Below are positions 30,868-41,856 of a DNA stretch of 64,000 nucleotides, piece by piece. Under the pieces are notes generated by a model, which was given only the letters and a program-made list of their open reading frames with translations, was not told the DNA's origin and did no database searches. Every line of letters begins with the position of its first letter. The stretch's first letter is position 1. The stretch is from Methylorubrum salsuginis (lineage in GTDB: Bacteria; Pseudomonadota; Alphaproteobacteria; Rhizobiales; Beijerinckiaceae), in assembly GCF_900114375.1 (NCBI RefSeq), contig NZ_FOSV01000012.1, positions 103,182 to 167,181 on the forward strand. Reading direction: 5' to 3'. Both the position numbers and the translations under genes were made by a program.

Positions 30868-32250
30868 TCAGGCCGTGCGCTCGAGCTTTGTCAGATCGGT
30901 CGCCCTTGCCGTCTCGCCGGGTGCGATCCAGCGCGGCAGGCCTGGGCCGGACAGCGACACCCGCAGGAACAGTGTCCCGCGGCAGTCCGCCCACAGGTCG
31001 GCGGGCAGCGTGGCCGAGCCATCGGTCCAGCGCGTGCCGCCTTCAACGGGGTGGAAGCCCTCGCCGATGCGCGCATCGTCGAGGGGAACGTTGCGGGCAC
31101 CCGTCAGTCCATCGTCGATCGTCAGTGCTGCAAGCGGCAGGCCGAGCCGCCGGTCGTCGGTGGAGCCGGTCAGGAGATGGGCCGGAACGCCGGTGGCCGA
31201 GACGAGGCGCACGTCGCGGGCGTCGGCCGGGAGGACGAAGCGAGCGGTCAGGCCCTCGACATCTGGGCGGATCACATGGCCGTCGGCGACCAAGTGCAAC
31301 TCGCCGAAGGTCTCTTCGACCTTTCGCCAGCCGAGTGCCTCGGCGCGATCCTGCAGGCGCGCCCGCACGAGATCGACCAGGGGGCCGGCTTCGTGGAACG
31401 GGCGGCAGAAGGGATGGGGGCCATCCGGACGAGCATCCGGCACCGCCCGGAGGTCGGTCGCTTCCGCGTTGGTGAAGAAGTGGCGGTTGCCGCAATCGAG
31501 GTAGCTCTCGGCCGGAAGCCCCTCGGCGAGCAGGATATCGTGGCTGGCGAGTTCGACGTGCCAGTAGGTGACCTGTTCGGTTTCGGCCTGCGTGATGGTC
31601 GTGCCGTTGATCAGCCGACCGGCCGGGATCAGAACCTCCCCGAGCACATCGACGGCGATGGCGTGAGCGGGCGAGACCAGCAAGTCGCGGTCCGGACGGC
31701 CTTCACCGAAGGCATGCGCGGCGATGCGCACGGGCAGGTGGTCGGGACGTCCTTGGCACCGAACCGTGCGGTGGCCGATCCAATGGATCGGGCGTTCCGC
31801 GCCGGACGAGGTTTTGGCGAGATCGCCGACCTTCAGATCCTCGACGGCCACGTCGCCGCGGCGTGTCCGAATTCGCGTGCCGGCGACGTAGCAGACGAGA
31901 TTGTAGGCGGCCGAAGAAGTTGAAAGAATCGTATTCGAATTGTAATTGTTATTTGTATATAAGTAATACGGACCTTGTCCGCTCGATCCCGAGGAAACGA
32001 TTACGCCGCTGTCGTCGGATAGCTTGCGGTAGTAATACAGGATGGCATTCGAATTTGCCGCATCTTTGAATTGGTCGTTTTGTGTATCGCCGAGGAGGTC
32101 GAGGTTGTCCGATTGGCTATCGCTCGTATCCTGGAAGTCTGTCGTCGCGTTTGAGGAGGTTGCGAGGTTTCTAACGATTGCGTTTTGATTGCCATCAATA
32201 TCAACGGCGTAAATATTATCAAACCAGCGAAGTTCATCATTCGTCGGCAT
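30868..32250 (-). CDS. Hint-domain protein with an AT-rich, Asn/Ser/Tyr-rich N-terminal module
   Basis: A 460-residue protein in two parts. Residues 1-119 are rich in Asn, Ser, Asp and Tyr and are encoded by AT-rich DNA. From Cys120 (CYVAGTRIRTRRGDVAVEDLKVGDL) a Hint_2-type domain begins, with LLVSPAHAIAVDVLGEVLIPAGRLINGTTI and VTYWHVELASHDILLAEGLPAESYLD, followed by a roughly 160-residue C-terminal domain. Hint domains can self-process at the first Cys; whether this one does is unknown. No signal peptide is seen, so export by type I secretion is possible. Lineage-specific N-termini are common in such proteins. Confidence 0.85.
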   Translation of the reverse strand: MPTNDELRWFDNIYAVDIDGNQNAIVRNLATSSNATTDFQDTSDSQSDNLDLLGDTQNDQFKDAANSNAILYYYRKLSDDSGVIVSSGSSGQGPYYLYTNNNYNSNTILSTSSAAYNLVCYVAGTRIRTRRGDVAVEDLKVGDLAKTSSGAERPIHWIGHRTVRCQGRPDHLPVRIAAHAFGEGRPDRDLLVSPAHAIAVDVLGEVLIPAGRLINGTTITQAETEQVTYWHVELASHDILLAEGLPAESYLDCGNRHFFTNAEATDLRAVPDARPDGPHPFCRPFHEAGPLVDLVRARLQDRAEALGWRKVEETFGELHLVADGHVIRPDVEGLTARFVLPADARDVRLVSATGVPAHLLTGSTDDRRLGLPLAALTIDDGLTGARNVPLDDARIGEGFHPVEGGTRWTDGSATLPADLWADCRGTLFLRVSLSGPGLPRWIAPGETARATDLTKLERTA

Positions 32251-32667
32251 CGCGGATACCTCTGGTCACCTTGCTACCCGGATTGTTGAAGGCAGCGCGG
32301 CCGATGCGTTAGATCGTGTGCGATACCGTACGTAACATTGACCGAAGAGAATGTGGCAGCATATTTCCTGCCTGTTCGTATCAAGACCGTAGCTGTGGCG
32401 AATTTAACACGCAGCGACTGATATTTCAGATCTGCCGTTAGCAATGACATTATAGTTGTGTAATATTGAAGCCGAAATTTGACTGTGGGCCCTTGAGGGC
32501 AGTCCTTAGCCTTAAAAATCAAATTTTCGTGAATAAAATTGTGGGAATCCAACTGCCTTCGCGTCTCGAAGGTTCTGGTCGCACGAATGATCCCTCGGTC
32601 CGCCGGCCGAAAAACCACTTCCGGGAGTTGACCGCCGTCCGTACCGCACGGCGGCAGGGCCGCGACT
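32251..32667. other. AT-rich intergenic region upstream of the Hint-domain gene
   Basis: About 420 bases of distinctly lower GC than the surroundings, continuous with the AT-rich 5' part of the Hint-domain gene. Open frames here overlap and have no family resemblance. It must hold the Hint-gene promoter. The composition suggests that it arrived together with the N-terminal module of that gene. Confidence 0.5.
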
Positions 32668-34104
32668 CTACTCCGCCGCAGCCGGCAGCGCCGATTGCCG
32701 CCGCTCCATCACGGCGCTGCGCAGGCCGGCGATGTCGAGGAGCCAGACCAGGGCGCCGTAGACGATCACGCCCGTGCCGATGCAGGCGGGCAGCGCGAGC
32801 CAGGGAGAGAGGCCGCGCAGGGGCCAGACCGCCGCCGCCATCACCAGCGAGGCGGCGCCCGCCGTCGCGAGGTCGCGCCAGGGGAGGGCGATGCGCTCGC
32901 GGCCCGTGAGCGCCAGGCCCGCGAGCAGGCCGAAGGCGGCGAGGAAACCGAGGGTCTGGGCAATGGCGATGCCGGTGCCGCCGAACGGCCCGGCGAGCGC
33001 CAGCAGGGCGAGCGCGTTGACGAGCGCACCGAACAGGGCAGCGACGATCACCGGCATCGTGCGGCGGCGGATCTGGAAGACCGGATTGAGGGCGTAGTTC
33101 ATGCCGGCGAAGGCGACGAGGCCCGGGAGCATCGGCAGCAGATAGGCGCTGAAATGGCCGCGGAAGGCCTCGGGCACCACGATGGCTTCCAGCGCCGGCA
33201 GCACGGCCCAGACGCCCGCCGTGCTCGGCAGGATCAGGGCGGCGACGACGGCGAAGTTGCGCGCCACCTGGGCTTCGCCCGCGCCGCGCCCGCCCTCTTC
33301 CTCGGCGCGCACCGCGATCTGGAACAGCAGCACGTCCAGCGCAGCGCCCAGCGTGCCGAAGATGCGGGTGCCAATATCGGAGGCCAGCGAGAAGTATCCC
33401 GATTCGGAAAAGCCGCCGACGGCCGCGATAGCGCTGCGGTTGGCGAACGGAAGGAGCTGGTAGACGACGTTGGCCGCGATGATCGGAAGGCCGTAGGTGA
33501 TGAAGATCCGAAGCATCGTCCGCCCGCGCGCGGCATCGGGGCGGTGGCGCGGATCGGTCAGGCCGCGATGGATCAGGACCGCGGCGAGGAACTGGCTCGC
33601 GCCCGCGGCGGCGATCACGGCGGTGGCGTCGCCCGTCGCCCAGGCGGTGCCGACGGTGAAGACGAGGGCGAACCCGCTCTTGACCAGGACGAGCTTGAGA
33701 TAGAGCCCGCCGATGAAGCGGGCCCGGGCCAGCGTCGTCTGGTAGTCGAACAGGCCGATCCCGACCGAACTCGCCACCGCGGCGGCGGCGAGGGTCGCGG
33801 GTGGTCCCGCCAGAGGGCGACCGGCGAGGCAGAGCAGGGCCGCCGCGACGAGGCAGATCGCCGTCGTCGCGTAGGCCCGGTCGAGGACGGCACGGATCCA
33901 CGGCTCCTCGCCCCGGACGCGCTCGGAATAAAAGCGCGTCGCCGAGAGCCGCAGCCACTCGAAGAACAGGGTGGTGAGTACCACCGATCCGGCCATGCCG
34001 AGGGCGAAGCGGCCGAAATCCGCCGGCCCGAGGATCTGCGCGAGCAGCAGGCCGAGGGCGAGGTTCAGGACCGCGTTGACGATGTAGGCTGCGATGACCG
34101 CCAT
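32668..34104 (-). CDS. Wzx-like polysaccharide flippase (MOP superfamily)
   Basis: A 478-residue polytopic protein with about 12-14 hydrophobic segments. The N-terminal AAYIVNAVLNLALGLLLAQILGPADFGRFALG is the typical start of O-antigen or exopolysaccharide flippases, which move lipid-linked sugar units across the inner membrane. FEWLRLSATRFYSE and a central NRSAIAAVGGFSESGYFSLASDIG also fit. It is preceded on the same strand by a glycosyltransferase, 54 bases away, suggesting a small surface-polysaccharide unit. The exact substrate is unknown. Confidence 0.88.
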   Translation of the reverse strand: MAVIAAYIVNAVLNLALGLLLAQILGPADFGRFALGMAGSVVLTTLFFEWLRLSATRFYSERVRGEEPWIRAVLDRAYATTAICLVAAALLCLAGRPLAGPPATLAAAAVASSVGIGLFDYQTTLARARFIGGLYLKLVLVKSGFALVFTVGTAWATGDATAVIAAAGASQFLAAVLIHRGLTDPRHRPDAARGRTMLRIFITYGLPIIAANVVYQLLPFANRSAIAAVGGFSESGYFSLASDIGTRIFGTLGAALDVLLFQIAVRAEEEGGRGAGEAQVARNFAVVAALILPSTAGVWAVLPALEAIVVPEAFRGHFSAYLLPMLPGLVAFAGMNYALNPVFQIRRRTMPVIVAALFGALVNALALLALAGPFGGTGIAIAQTLGFLAAFGLLAGLALTGRERIALPWRDLATAGAASLVMAAAVWPLRGLSPWLALPACIGTGVIVYGALVWLLDIAGLRSAVMERRQSALPAAAE

Positions 34105-34158
34105 GGCGTTCGGTGTTTCGTGAGCGCGGCTTGCGTGTGCCGGAGGGTTGGGACGGAT

Positions 34159-35427
34159 TTACGTCAGCGGCGCGCTACGCAAGGACGCGGCCGGGCGGCC
34201 GGCCGTCACCTGCGCCGGGCGCAGCGCCACCTCGCGGTAGATCCGCTCCAGCCGGTCGAGATGCCGGTCCAGCGTCAGCGGATCGGCCCAGAAGCCGTCA
34301 TAGGCGGCCCGGCTCATACGCTGAGCGGTGGCGTCGTCGGACAAGCGTGTCATCGCCTGCGCCAGGGAGGCGGGATCGCCGGAGCGGAACCACAGGCCGC
34401 TGACGCCGTCCTCGACCGCCTCGCGGCCGGCGCAGATGTCGCTGACGATCACCGGGGTGCCGAGCGCCAGCGATTCCAGCACGGTCAGGGGCTGGCCCTC
34501 GTACCAGACGGAGGGGAAGACCAGGGTGCGAGCCGCGCGCAGGCGCCGCTTCACGCCGGCCGGATCGTGCCAGCCGAGGAATTCGGCCTCCGGATAGGCA
34601 GCTTCCAGTTCCGCCCGCTGCGGGCCGTCGCCGACGAAGATCGCCCGCTGGCCCGAAAGCCTTGCCGCCTCGGCGAACAAACCGGCGCCCTTCTCGGCCG
34701 AGAGCCGGCCGACGAACACGAAGCCGCCGGGGGCGTTCTGATCCTTGTGACCGAGGGGCTCGGCGTCGATCGGGTTGCCGACATCGTACCACCGGGTGTC
34801 GGCGGGCAGGTGGGGTTCGAGCACCGCGCGCTGAAGCCGGCTGATGGTGATGACGGCGGCGAGGTTGTCGATCATGCCGGTGTTGCGCATCAGTACGTGG
34901 CGGCCCACCCGCATCAGCTTGCGGGCATAGCCGCGGGAATCGCAGTTATGCGCGATGCAGCCTAGCGAGACCGGGGCCCGTTGGCAGGCCGCCGAGACGG
35001 GGTAGTCGTAGAAGCCGCCATTGGGGCAGGCGAGGTAATACTCGTGCATCGTGAACACGACCGGTGCGCGGCTGCCCGCCAGCACCGGCCCGATCGAGGG
35101 CGAGAGCGCCTTGGCCCAGGCATGGACGTGGACGATCGTGTCGTCCGGATCGTGGCGGGCGAGCACTTCGCCCAGAGCCGCGGCGGCCTTCTGATTCCAC
35201 AGCCACTGCACGCCGAACCGGGCGAGCGAGGACGTCGTGGTCACGTCCACCTGATCGAGCAGGATCGTCTCGATGCCGGCCGCCTCGAGCCGCGGATCGG
35301 CCGGGCCGACGGCGGCGAAGAAGGTCACGGCATGGCCCCGCGCCGCGAGGCCGAGGGCGCTGTCGATGGCGACCTTGGCCTGGCCGCCGTTGATATGGGC
35401 GTGATCCGCCACGACGATGATCGGCAT
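34159..35427 (-). CDS. Glycosyltransferase family 4
   Basis: A 422-residue GT-B enzyme transferring an activated sugar with retention. The N-terminal domain shows IVVADHAHINGGQAKVAIDSALGLAARGH; the donor-binding C-terminal domain shows GGFVFVGRLSAEKGAGLF and the E-x7-E signature in SVWYEGQPLTVLESLALGTPVIVSDICAGRE. Four cysteines near residues 134-164 are an odd feature for this family. It forms a same-strand pair with the flippase. Donor and acceptor sugars cannot be deduced. Confidence 0.9.
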   Translation of the reverse strand: MPIIVVADHAHINGGQAKVAIDSALGLAARGHAVTFFAAVGPADPRLEAAGIETILLDQVDVTTTSSLARFGVQWLWNQKAAAALGEVLARHDPDDTIVHVHAWAKALSPSIGPVLAGSRAPVVFTMHEYYLACPNGGFYDYPVSAACQRAPVSLGCIAHNCDSRGYARKLMRVGRHVLMRNTGMIDNLAAVITISRLQRAVLEPHLPADTRWYDVGNPIDAEPLGHKDQNAPGGFVFVGRLSAEKGAGLFAEAARLSGQRAIFVGDGPQRAELEAAYPEAEFLGWHDPAGVKRRLRAARTLVFPSVWYEGQPLTVLESLALGTPVIVSDICAGREAVEDGVSGLWFRSGDPASLAQAMTRLSDDATAQRMSRAAYDGFWADPLTLDRHLDRLERIYREVALRPAQVTAGRPAASLRSAPLT

Positions 35428-35671
35428 GGTCGGGCGGCCTCAGCGCTTGGGGGCGGGAAGGGCGGCGGGTCGCGCGGTCTCGAAACGGCGTCGGTTCATC
35501 GGGCCACCCCCCTCGTGCCACGCGGTCCGAAGGGAGGGCGCAGGCCGAGCCCGACGATGTCGGGGGGGCGATTTCGAATCGATTAAGCGGGGTCGCCGGG
35601 CCGGCGCGGGCGCACCGTCCTCGCGTCGGATGCTGTCCAAGACCTTAAACGGGCCGGGCCGGGGCGGCCGA

Positions 35672-36676
35672 TCACAGCCACCCCTTGGACTTGAAATAGA
35701 CCAGCGGCACGATCGCCGAGATGGCGATCAGCGCCAGCCCGTAGGGGTAGCCGTAGACCCAGTCGAGCTCCGGCATGTGCTTGAAGTTCATGCCGTACAT
35801 CGAGGCCACCAGCGTCGGCGGCACGCCCACCACCGAGACGACGGTGAGGATGCGGAAGGCGTTGTTCTGCTCGACGTTGATGAGCCCCAGCGTCGCGTCG
35901 AGCAGGAATTGAATCGTCTCGGAGAGGCGGGTCTCGAACTCGTCCAACGAGGCGATGTCGCGGGCCACCGTCTCGAAGCGGGGGGCATCCGCTTCGTCGA
36001 GGTGCTGGCCGCACTCGCCCTTGGCGAAGGCGACGATGCGCTCCAGTCCCAGCAGGCTGGCGCGGACCTTGGACAGCGACTTGCCGTGGCGCCCGACCGT
36101 GCGGAGCAGGCGGCGCAGCGCCAGGTCTCGACGCTTCGGGGCGGTGGCGTCCCCTTTTCGGGCGCCGGGGCGGGCACTGGCGTCGAAGTCGAAGATGCGG
36201 GTCGAGAGGTTGTCGAGATCCGCCGACATCTCCTCCAACAGGTCGGCGAGGTTGTCGACCAGTTCCTCGACCACCAGCAGGAACATCCGGGCGCCGGTGC
36301 TGCCGTCGCCGCCCTCCTCGTCGACCCGTTTGCGCACCGCCGCGAAGGCCCGCATGTCGTGGTAGCGCACGGTGACCAAGTGGGTCTTGTTCAGGAGGAA
36401 GCCGAGCGGCTTCAGACTGAAGTCGGACCGGTCGAAGGTCACCATCGGGGTCGAGAGCGAGAGGCCGTCGCGGTTGCGCCGAAGCCGGCTCGACAGCTCG
36501 ACCTCGCTCAGCGCGGCCCGCGAAGGCACCCGGATGCCGGTCTTCGTCTCGACGCAGGCCGCCTCCTCGGCGGTCGGATCGTTCAGATCGATCCAGACGG
36601 CGTGATCGGGGAGAGCGGCGGCGGCGCGCACGCTGCCCGCATCGACCGCCCCTTGCGGCCCGTGGAGGCTCATCAT
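35672..36676 (-). CDS. corA: CorA-type magnesium/cobalt channel
   Basis: Pentameric divalent-cation channel of the inner membrane. The 334 residues have an N-terminal cytoplasmic funnel ([17 protein letters not shown]), a long helical stalk with [22 protein letters not shown], and two C-terminal membrane helices with the pore motif G295-M-N297 in [11 protein letters not shown]. The tail FKSKGWL is typically basic. It is divergent from groES. A second GMN-type protein lies at 39078-40121, on the other side of groESL. Confidence 0.95.
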   Translation of the reverse strand: MMSLHGPQGAVDAGSVRAAAALPDHAVWIDLNDPTAEEAACVETKTGIRVPSRAALSEVELSSRLRRNRDGLSLSTPMVTFDRSDFSLKPLGFLLNKTHLVTVRYHDMRAFAAVRKRVDEEGGDGSTGARMFLLVVEELVDNLADLLEEMSADLDNLSTRIFDFDASARPGARKGDATAPKRRDLALRRLLRTVGRHGKSLSKVRASLLGLERIVAFAKGECGQHLDEADAPRFETVARDIASLDEFETRLSETIQFLLDATLGLINVEQNNAFRILTVVSVVGVPPTLVASMYGMNFKHMPELDWVYGYPYGLALIAISAIVPLVYFKSKGWL

Positions 36677-36751
36677 CGAAAGGGATGTCCGCGAAATGGG
36701 AGGGAGGGGGAAAATTCTCGTGCGGGGGCCGCGCCGCGGAGATGCGGCGTC

Positions 36752-36780
36752 TTGACTCGCAACAGGCGCCCGCCTATCTC
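36752..36780 (+). promoter_or_regulatory. Predicted groESL promoter
   Basis: TTGACT (36752-36757), a 17-base spacer and TATCTC (36775-36780) form a near-consensus housekeeping-type promoter placed just ahead of the CIRCE operator. Transcription would start close to 36787, putting the operator at the very start of the message. Read from sequence only; an RpoH-type promoter in the same place cannot be excluded. Confidence 0.7.
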
Positions 36781-36790
36781 GCCACCGTCG

Positions 36791-36817
36791 TTAGCACTCG
36801 CGTTCGGAGAGTGCTAA
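36791..36817 (+). promoter_or_regulatory. CIRCE operator (HrcA-binding) upstream of groESL
   Basis: TTAGCACTC, nine bases, then GAGTGCTAA: a perfect match to the CIRCE inverted repeat bound by the heat-shock repressor HrcA. It overlaps the predicted transcription start and lies 71 bases before the groES ATG. The position explains heat-inducible control of groESL in alphaproteobacteria. Confidence 0.97.
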
Positions 36818-36888
36818 CAGCCAGGGTAGGCGCGGTCGCCACCGGCCGCATCAAGACCAACCGCTATTCCGAAGCAAGAGGGCAGCTC

Positions 36889-37179
36889 ATGAAGTTCCGT
36901 CCGCTGCACGACCGCGTCGTCGTCCGTCGCATCGAGAGCGAAGAGAAGACGAAGGGCGGCATCATCATCCCGGATACCGCCAAGGAGAAGCCGCAGGAGG
37001 GCGAGATCGTCGCCGTCGGTTCGGGCGCCCGTGACGAGCAGGGCCGTGTCAACGCCCTCGACGTCAAGGTCGGCGACCGCGTCCTGTTCGGCAAGTGGTC
37101 GGGCACCGAGGTCAAGATCGACGGCCAGGATCTCCTCATCATGAAGGAATCCGACATCATGGGTGTGGTGGCTGCCTAA
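36889..37179 (+). CDS. groES: Co-chaperonin GroES
   Basis: Heptameric lid of the GroEL folding chamber. The 96 residues start [21 protein letters not shown]; the mobile loop [25 protein letters not shown] that contacts GroEL is intact (residues about 20-45). The open frame upstream of the ATG is not used. It is followed 81 bases later by groEL in the same direction and controlled by the CIRCE operator. Confidence 0.98.
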   Translation: MKFRPLHDRVVVRRIESEEKTKGGIIIPDTAKEKPQEGEIVAVGSGARDEQGRVNALDVKVGDRVLFGKWSGTEVKIDGQDLLIMKESDIMGVVAA

Positions 37180-38904
<1,725 letters not shown>

Positions 38905-38932
38905 GTCCACGCCATCCGCAGAAGTCGGGAAG

Positions 38933-38963
38933 GGGGTCGCCGAAAGGCGGCCCCTTTTCTTTT
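38933..38963 (+). terminator. Intrinsic terminator of groESL
   Basis: Nine-bp arms GGGGTCGCC / GGCGGCCCC (with one G-T pair) around a GAAA tetraloop, followed by TTTTCTTTTT, 29 bases after the groEL stop. A classic rho-independent terminator. Confidence 0.9.
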
Positions 38964-39077
38964 TGTCTGAAGCGTGCCGTTCAAGGCTGTCGAGTGCCGC
39001 CGCTTCCCCCTCTCCCTGCGTGCGGGGCGAGGGGATGCGCGTTCGCCTCGGCGCAACTCCAGAGGTGGCGGAACGCG

Positions 39078-40121
39078 CTATCGGTCCCGAGACGGCCCGA
39101 TCCCCATCCGGCGGATCAACAAGAACACCGCCACCGCCGACACCACGGCCAGAATCATCGCCAGCGTCGAGCCGTCCTCCATCTCGGAGAACGGCAACCC
39201 CTTGGTGTTCATGCCGAACAGGCCGGTCACGAGCGTCGGCGGCAGGAACAGGGCGGTGAGGATCGAGAGCGTGTGGAGTTGGCGGTTCGAGGCGCGGGCG
39301 AGCTGGGCCGCCAGCTCGTCCTGAAGCAGGCGGCTGCGCTCGGCGAGCGCCTGCATGTCGCGGTCGAGGGCATCGACGCGCTGCGCCATCCGCGCCGCCG
39401 TCGAGAGGACGGGCTCGGGCAGGCCCTCGTCCTCCTCCTCTTCGAGCCGGTGGAACACGGAAGCCAGGCCCAGCAGATGGCGGCGCAGGCGCACCGCCTC
39501 GCGGCGGATCGGGCCGAGCCGGCGGGTCTCGTCGCGGACCTGATCGTCGAGGATGTGATCCTCGATTTCGTCGAGTTCGTCGCCGCGAAGCGCCACATTC
39601 CGCACCGCCTCGGCCACCACCCCGCCGACGATGTGCTCAAGGAGGGCTGCCGGGGCCGGGAACAGCCGTCCGGCGGTCGCCGCGTCGTGGGCGGTGTCGG
39701 GGCCCTGGATCGGATGGCGGCGACCCGTGACGATGAGCGTTTCGGCCATCACGAAATGCAGGCGCCCGGCGGCGTCGGGGCCGGGCCGCTGCCGGTCCTC
39801 GGCGCCGGCGCGGACGAGGTCGGCGACCACCCCGCCGACCTGCGCGTCCTCGATCGCCACGCGCTGGTGCGGGTCGGCGGCGAAGGCCGCCGCCACCAGC
39901 GCCGGCGGCCCGAACCGGCCCTCCGCGACGAGGGCGCCAAGGCGCGCATCGACGAGGTTGAGATGGAGCCAGAGGAAGCCGTGGACGGGGCGCTCCGGCA
40001 CCGGCTCGCCCGGCGCCAGCGGGCGCCCGCGGCCGGCCGCGTCGAACTGCATCGCCCAGAGCAGTCCCGGCAGGGACGGCTCGCACAGAAGCGGCGCGAG
40101 GATGCCGCGTGTGTCCTGCAT
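39078..40121 (-). CDS. ZntB/CorA-like divalent cation transporter
   Basis: A 347-residue GMN-type transporter. The ATG at 40121 was chosen because further upstream the frame shadows the PIT gene. The C-terminus has the pore motif G303-M-N305 in FGMNTKGLPF, the ZntB-type version, and two membrane helices; the LFLPPTLVTG stretch precedes it. The N-terminal WLHLNLVDARL and long stalk match the family. ZntB-type proteins are linked to zinc transport, but the ion is not provable here. It starts 15 bases after the upstream PIT permease and may be co-transcribed. Confidence 0.88.
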   Translation of the reverse strand: MQDTRGILAPLLCEPSLPGLLWAMQFDAAGRGRPLAPGEPVPERPVHGFLWLHLNLVDARLGALVAEGRFGPPALVAAAFAADPHQRVAIEDAQVGGVVADLVRAGAEDRQRPGPDAAGRLHFVMAETLIVTGRRHPIQGPDTAHDAATAGRLFPAPAALLEHIVGGVVAEAVRNVALRGDELDEIEDHILDDQVRDETRRLGPIRREAVRLRRHLLGLASVFHRLEEEEDEGLPEPVLSTAARMAQRVDALDRDMQALAERSRLLQDELAAQLARASNRQLHTLSILTALFLPPTLVTGLFGMNTKGLPFSEMEDGSTLAMILAVVSAVAVFLLIRRMGIGPSRDR

Positions 40122-40135
40122 GTTTTGAAACGCGC

Positions 40136-41764
40136 TCAGAACAGCTTGGAGAACAGGACGTAGAGAGTGCCGGCCAGCAGCATCGCGACGGGCAGCGTCA
40201 GCAGCCATGCCAGGGCCAGCGCCCTCAGGGTGCCGAGTTGAAGCCCTGAGCGGTTGGCCGCCATGGTGCCGGCCACGCCGGAGGACAGGACGTGCGTGGT
40301 CGAGACCGGCAGGCCGTAGAGGTCGGCCGCCGCGATGGTCGAGGCGGCCACAAGTTCGGCGGACGCGCCCTGCGCGTAGGTGAGATGGGTCTTGCCGATC
40401 CGCTCGCCGACGGTGACGACGATGCGCTTCCAGCCGACCATCGTGCCGAGCCCCAGCGCCACGGCGACCGCGACCTTGACCCAGGTCGGGATGAAGCGGG
40501 TCGCCTCGTCGAGGCTGCCCTTGTAGGCCTTGAGCGTGCCGATTTCCGCCTGCGACAGTTCGCTCGCCTTGTCCTTCATCAGGAAGCGGATCGCCTCCGA
40601 GGCGAGGTACATGTCGTTGCGGGTGTTGCCGACGGCTTCCGCGGGCACCTGCGCGAAGCTGCCGTAACGCTCGACCGAGTCGCCGATCCGGCGGATGAGC
40701 ACCGAGAGCGACGGGTAGGTGCCGGCATCGACCGTCTGGGCCGCGACGTAGGCGGTGACGGCGGGGCGCGGATCGCCGACGATGTCGTAGCCCGCGGCCT
40801 TGGCGGCCACCACCTTGGACGCGGCGTCCGAAGTCTGGCGGAACTGCGCGACCGAGGAGTCCGGCAGCGCCCGGTTGAGGGCGTAGGCGGTCGGCACCGT
40901 GCCGATCAGGATGAGCATGATCAGCCCCATGCCCTTCTGCCCGTCGTTGGAGCCGTGGGCGAAGGACACGCCGGTGCAGGTCGCGATCAGCAGGCCGCGG
41001 ATCCACAGGGGCGGCGGCGCCTTGGCGTCGGGCTCGGCGTAGAGGGCGGGGTTGCGCACGAGCTTGCGCAGGGTCAGCAGCAGCGCGCCGGCCGCGACGA
41101 AGCCGACGAGGGGCGACAGCAGCAGAGACCAGCCGATCTCGGTCGCCTTCGACCAATCGACGCCCGACGTGCCGGAGCGGCCGTGCATCAGCGCGTTGGC
41201 GACGCCGACCCCGATGATCGAGCCGATCAGCGTGTGCGAAGAGGAGGCCGGCAGGCCGAGCGCCCAGGTGCCGAGGTTCCACAGGATCGCGGCGATCAGC
41301 AGCGCGAACACCATGGCGAAGCCCGCCCCCGAGCCGACCTGAAGGATCAACTCCACCGGTAGAAGGCTGACGATGCCGAAGGCGACCGCGCCCGAAGAGA
41401 GCAGCACGCCGAGGAAATTGAAGAAGCCCGACCAGATCACGGCGACGCCCGGCGGCATCGCATGGGTGTAGATCACGGTGGCCACGGCGTTGGCGGTGTC
41501 GTGGAAGCCGTTCACGAACTCGAAGCCGAGGGCGATGGTAAGCGCCACCAGCAGAAGGGCATAGGGCAGGTAGGTGGTGATGCGGGTGCCGGTCGCCGCG
41601 ACATCCTCGTGGATACTGAGGGCGACGTAGACGAGGGCGGCGAGCAGGGCCGCGACGATGGCGATCAGGAGGGGGAGGGGATGGCCCTTTTCGAGGTCCG
41701 GCCGCCCGCGCCGCTCCGCGGAGGGGGCGGCGACGCCGAACCCCTGCACCGACGATCCCGCCAT
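40136..41764 (-). CDS. pit: PIT family inorganic phosphate permease
   Basis: Low-affinity metal-phosphate/proton symporter of the inner membrane. The 542 residues have about ten membrane segments. Both PIT signatures are present: the N-terminal GFEFVNGFHDTANAVATVIYT (about residues 80-100) and the central SFAHGSNDGQKGMGLIM; the C-terminal repeat has PVSTTHVLSSGVAG. A soluble loop of about 130 residues (300-430) splits the halves, as in Pit proteins longer than E. coli PitA. The symbol is generic. Confidence 0.94.
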   Translation of the reverse strand: MAGSSVQGFGVAAPSAERRGRPDLEKGHPLPLLIAIVAALLAALVYVALSIHEDVAATGTRITTYLPYALLLVALTIALGFEFVNGFHDTANAVATVIYTHAMPPGVAVIWSGFFNFLGVLLSSGAVAFGIVSLLPVELILQVGSGAGFAMVFALLIAAILWNLGTWALGLPASSSHTLIGSIIGVGVANALMHGRSGTSGVDWSKATEIGWSLLLSPLVGFVAAGALLLTLRKLVRNPALYAEPDAKAPPPLWIRGLLIATCTGVSFAHGSNDGQKGMGLIMLILIGTVPTAYALNRALPDSSVAQFRQTSDAASKVVAAKAAGYDIVGDPRPAVTAYVAAQTVDAGTYPSLSVLIRRIGDSVERYGSFAQVPAEAVGNTRNDMYLASEAIRFLMKDKASELSQAEIGTLKAYKGSLDEATRFIPTWVKVAVAVALGLGTMVGWKRIVVTVGERIGKTHLTYAQGASAELVAASTIAAADLYGLPVSTTHVLSSGVAGTMAANRSGLQLGTLRALALAWLLTLPVAMLLAGTLYVLFSKLF

Positions 41765-41856
41765 GCCGATCTCTCCCCGTGCGGATTAACGGTCGATCCC
41801 CGCACGTGGGCAGCCTCACCTGCGCCCTACGACACTCTGATGACGGTCGTGACCGT

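Noticed and set aside
28551..31475. A 974-codon plus-strand frame across glpD, the small membrane genes and glcE
   Set aside because: Shadow of opposite-strand genes: low-complexity Arg/Gly/Ala/Pro sequence and no recognisable domain, whereas the minus-strand genes are clear.
31420..31900. The Hint domain read as an intein
   Set aside because: There is no extein on both sides forming one known protein and no C-terminal His-Asn/Cys splice block. It fits the Hint_2 type of bacterial secreted proteins instead.
32274..32618. A 114-codon minus-strand frame in the AT-rich region
   Set aside because: No ribosome site, no domain, and it overlaps the probable promoter of the Hint gene; likely a chance frame in low-GC DNA.
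32695..34965. A 756-codon plus-strand frame opposite the flippase and glycosyltransferase
   Set aside because: The composition is Arg/Gly/Glu/Gln-rich with no hydrophobic core or motif, typical of an antisense shadow in high-GC DNA.
40122..41819. Extension of the ZntB-like frame upstream to make a 913-residue fusion
   Set aside because: The extra part overlaps the PIT permease in another frame and is arginine-rich shadow. The ATG at 40121 gives a normal-length transporter.
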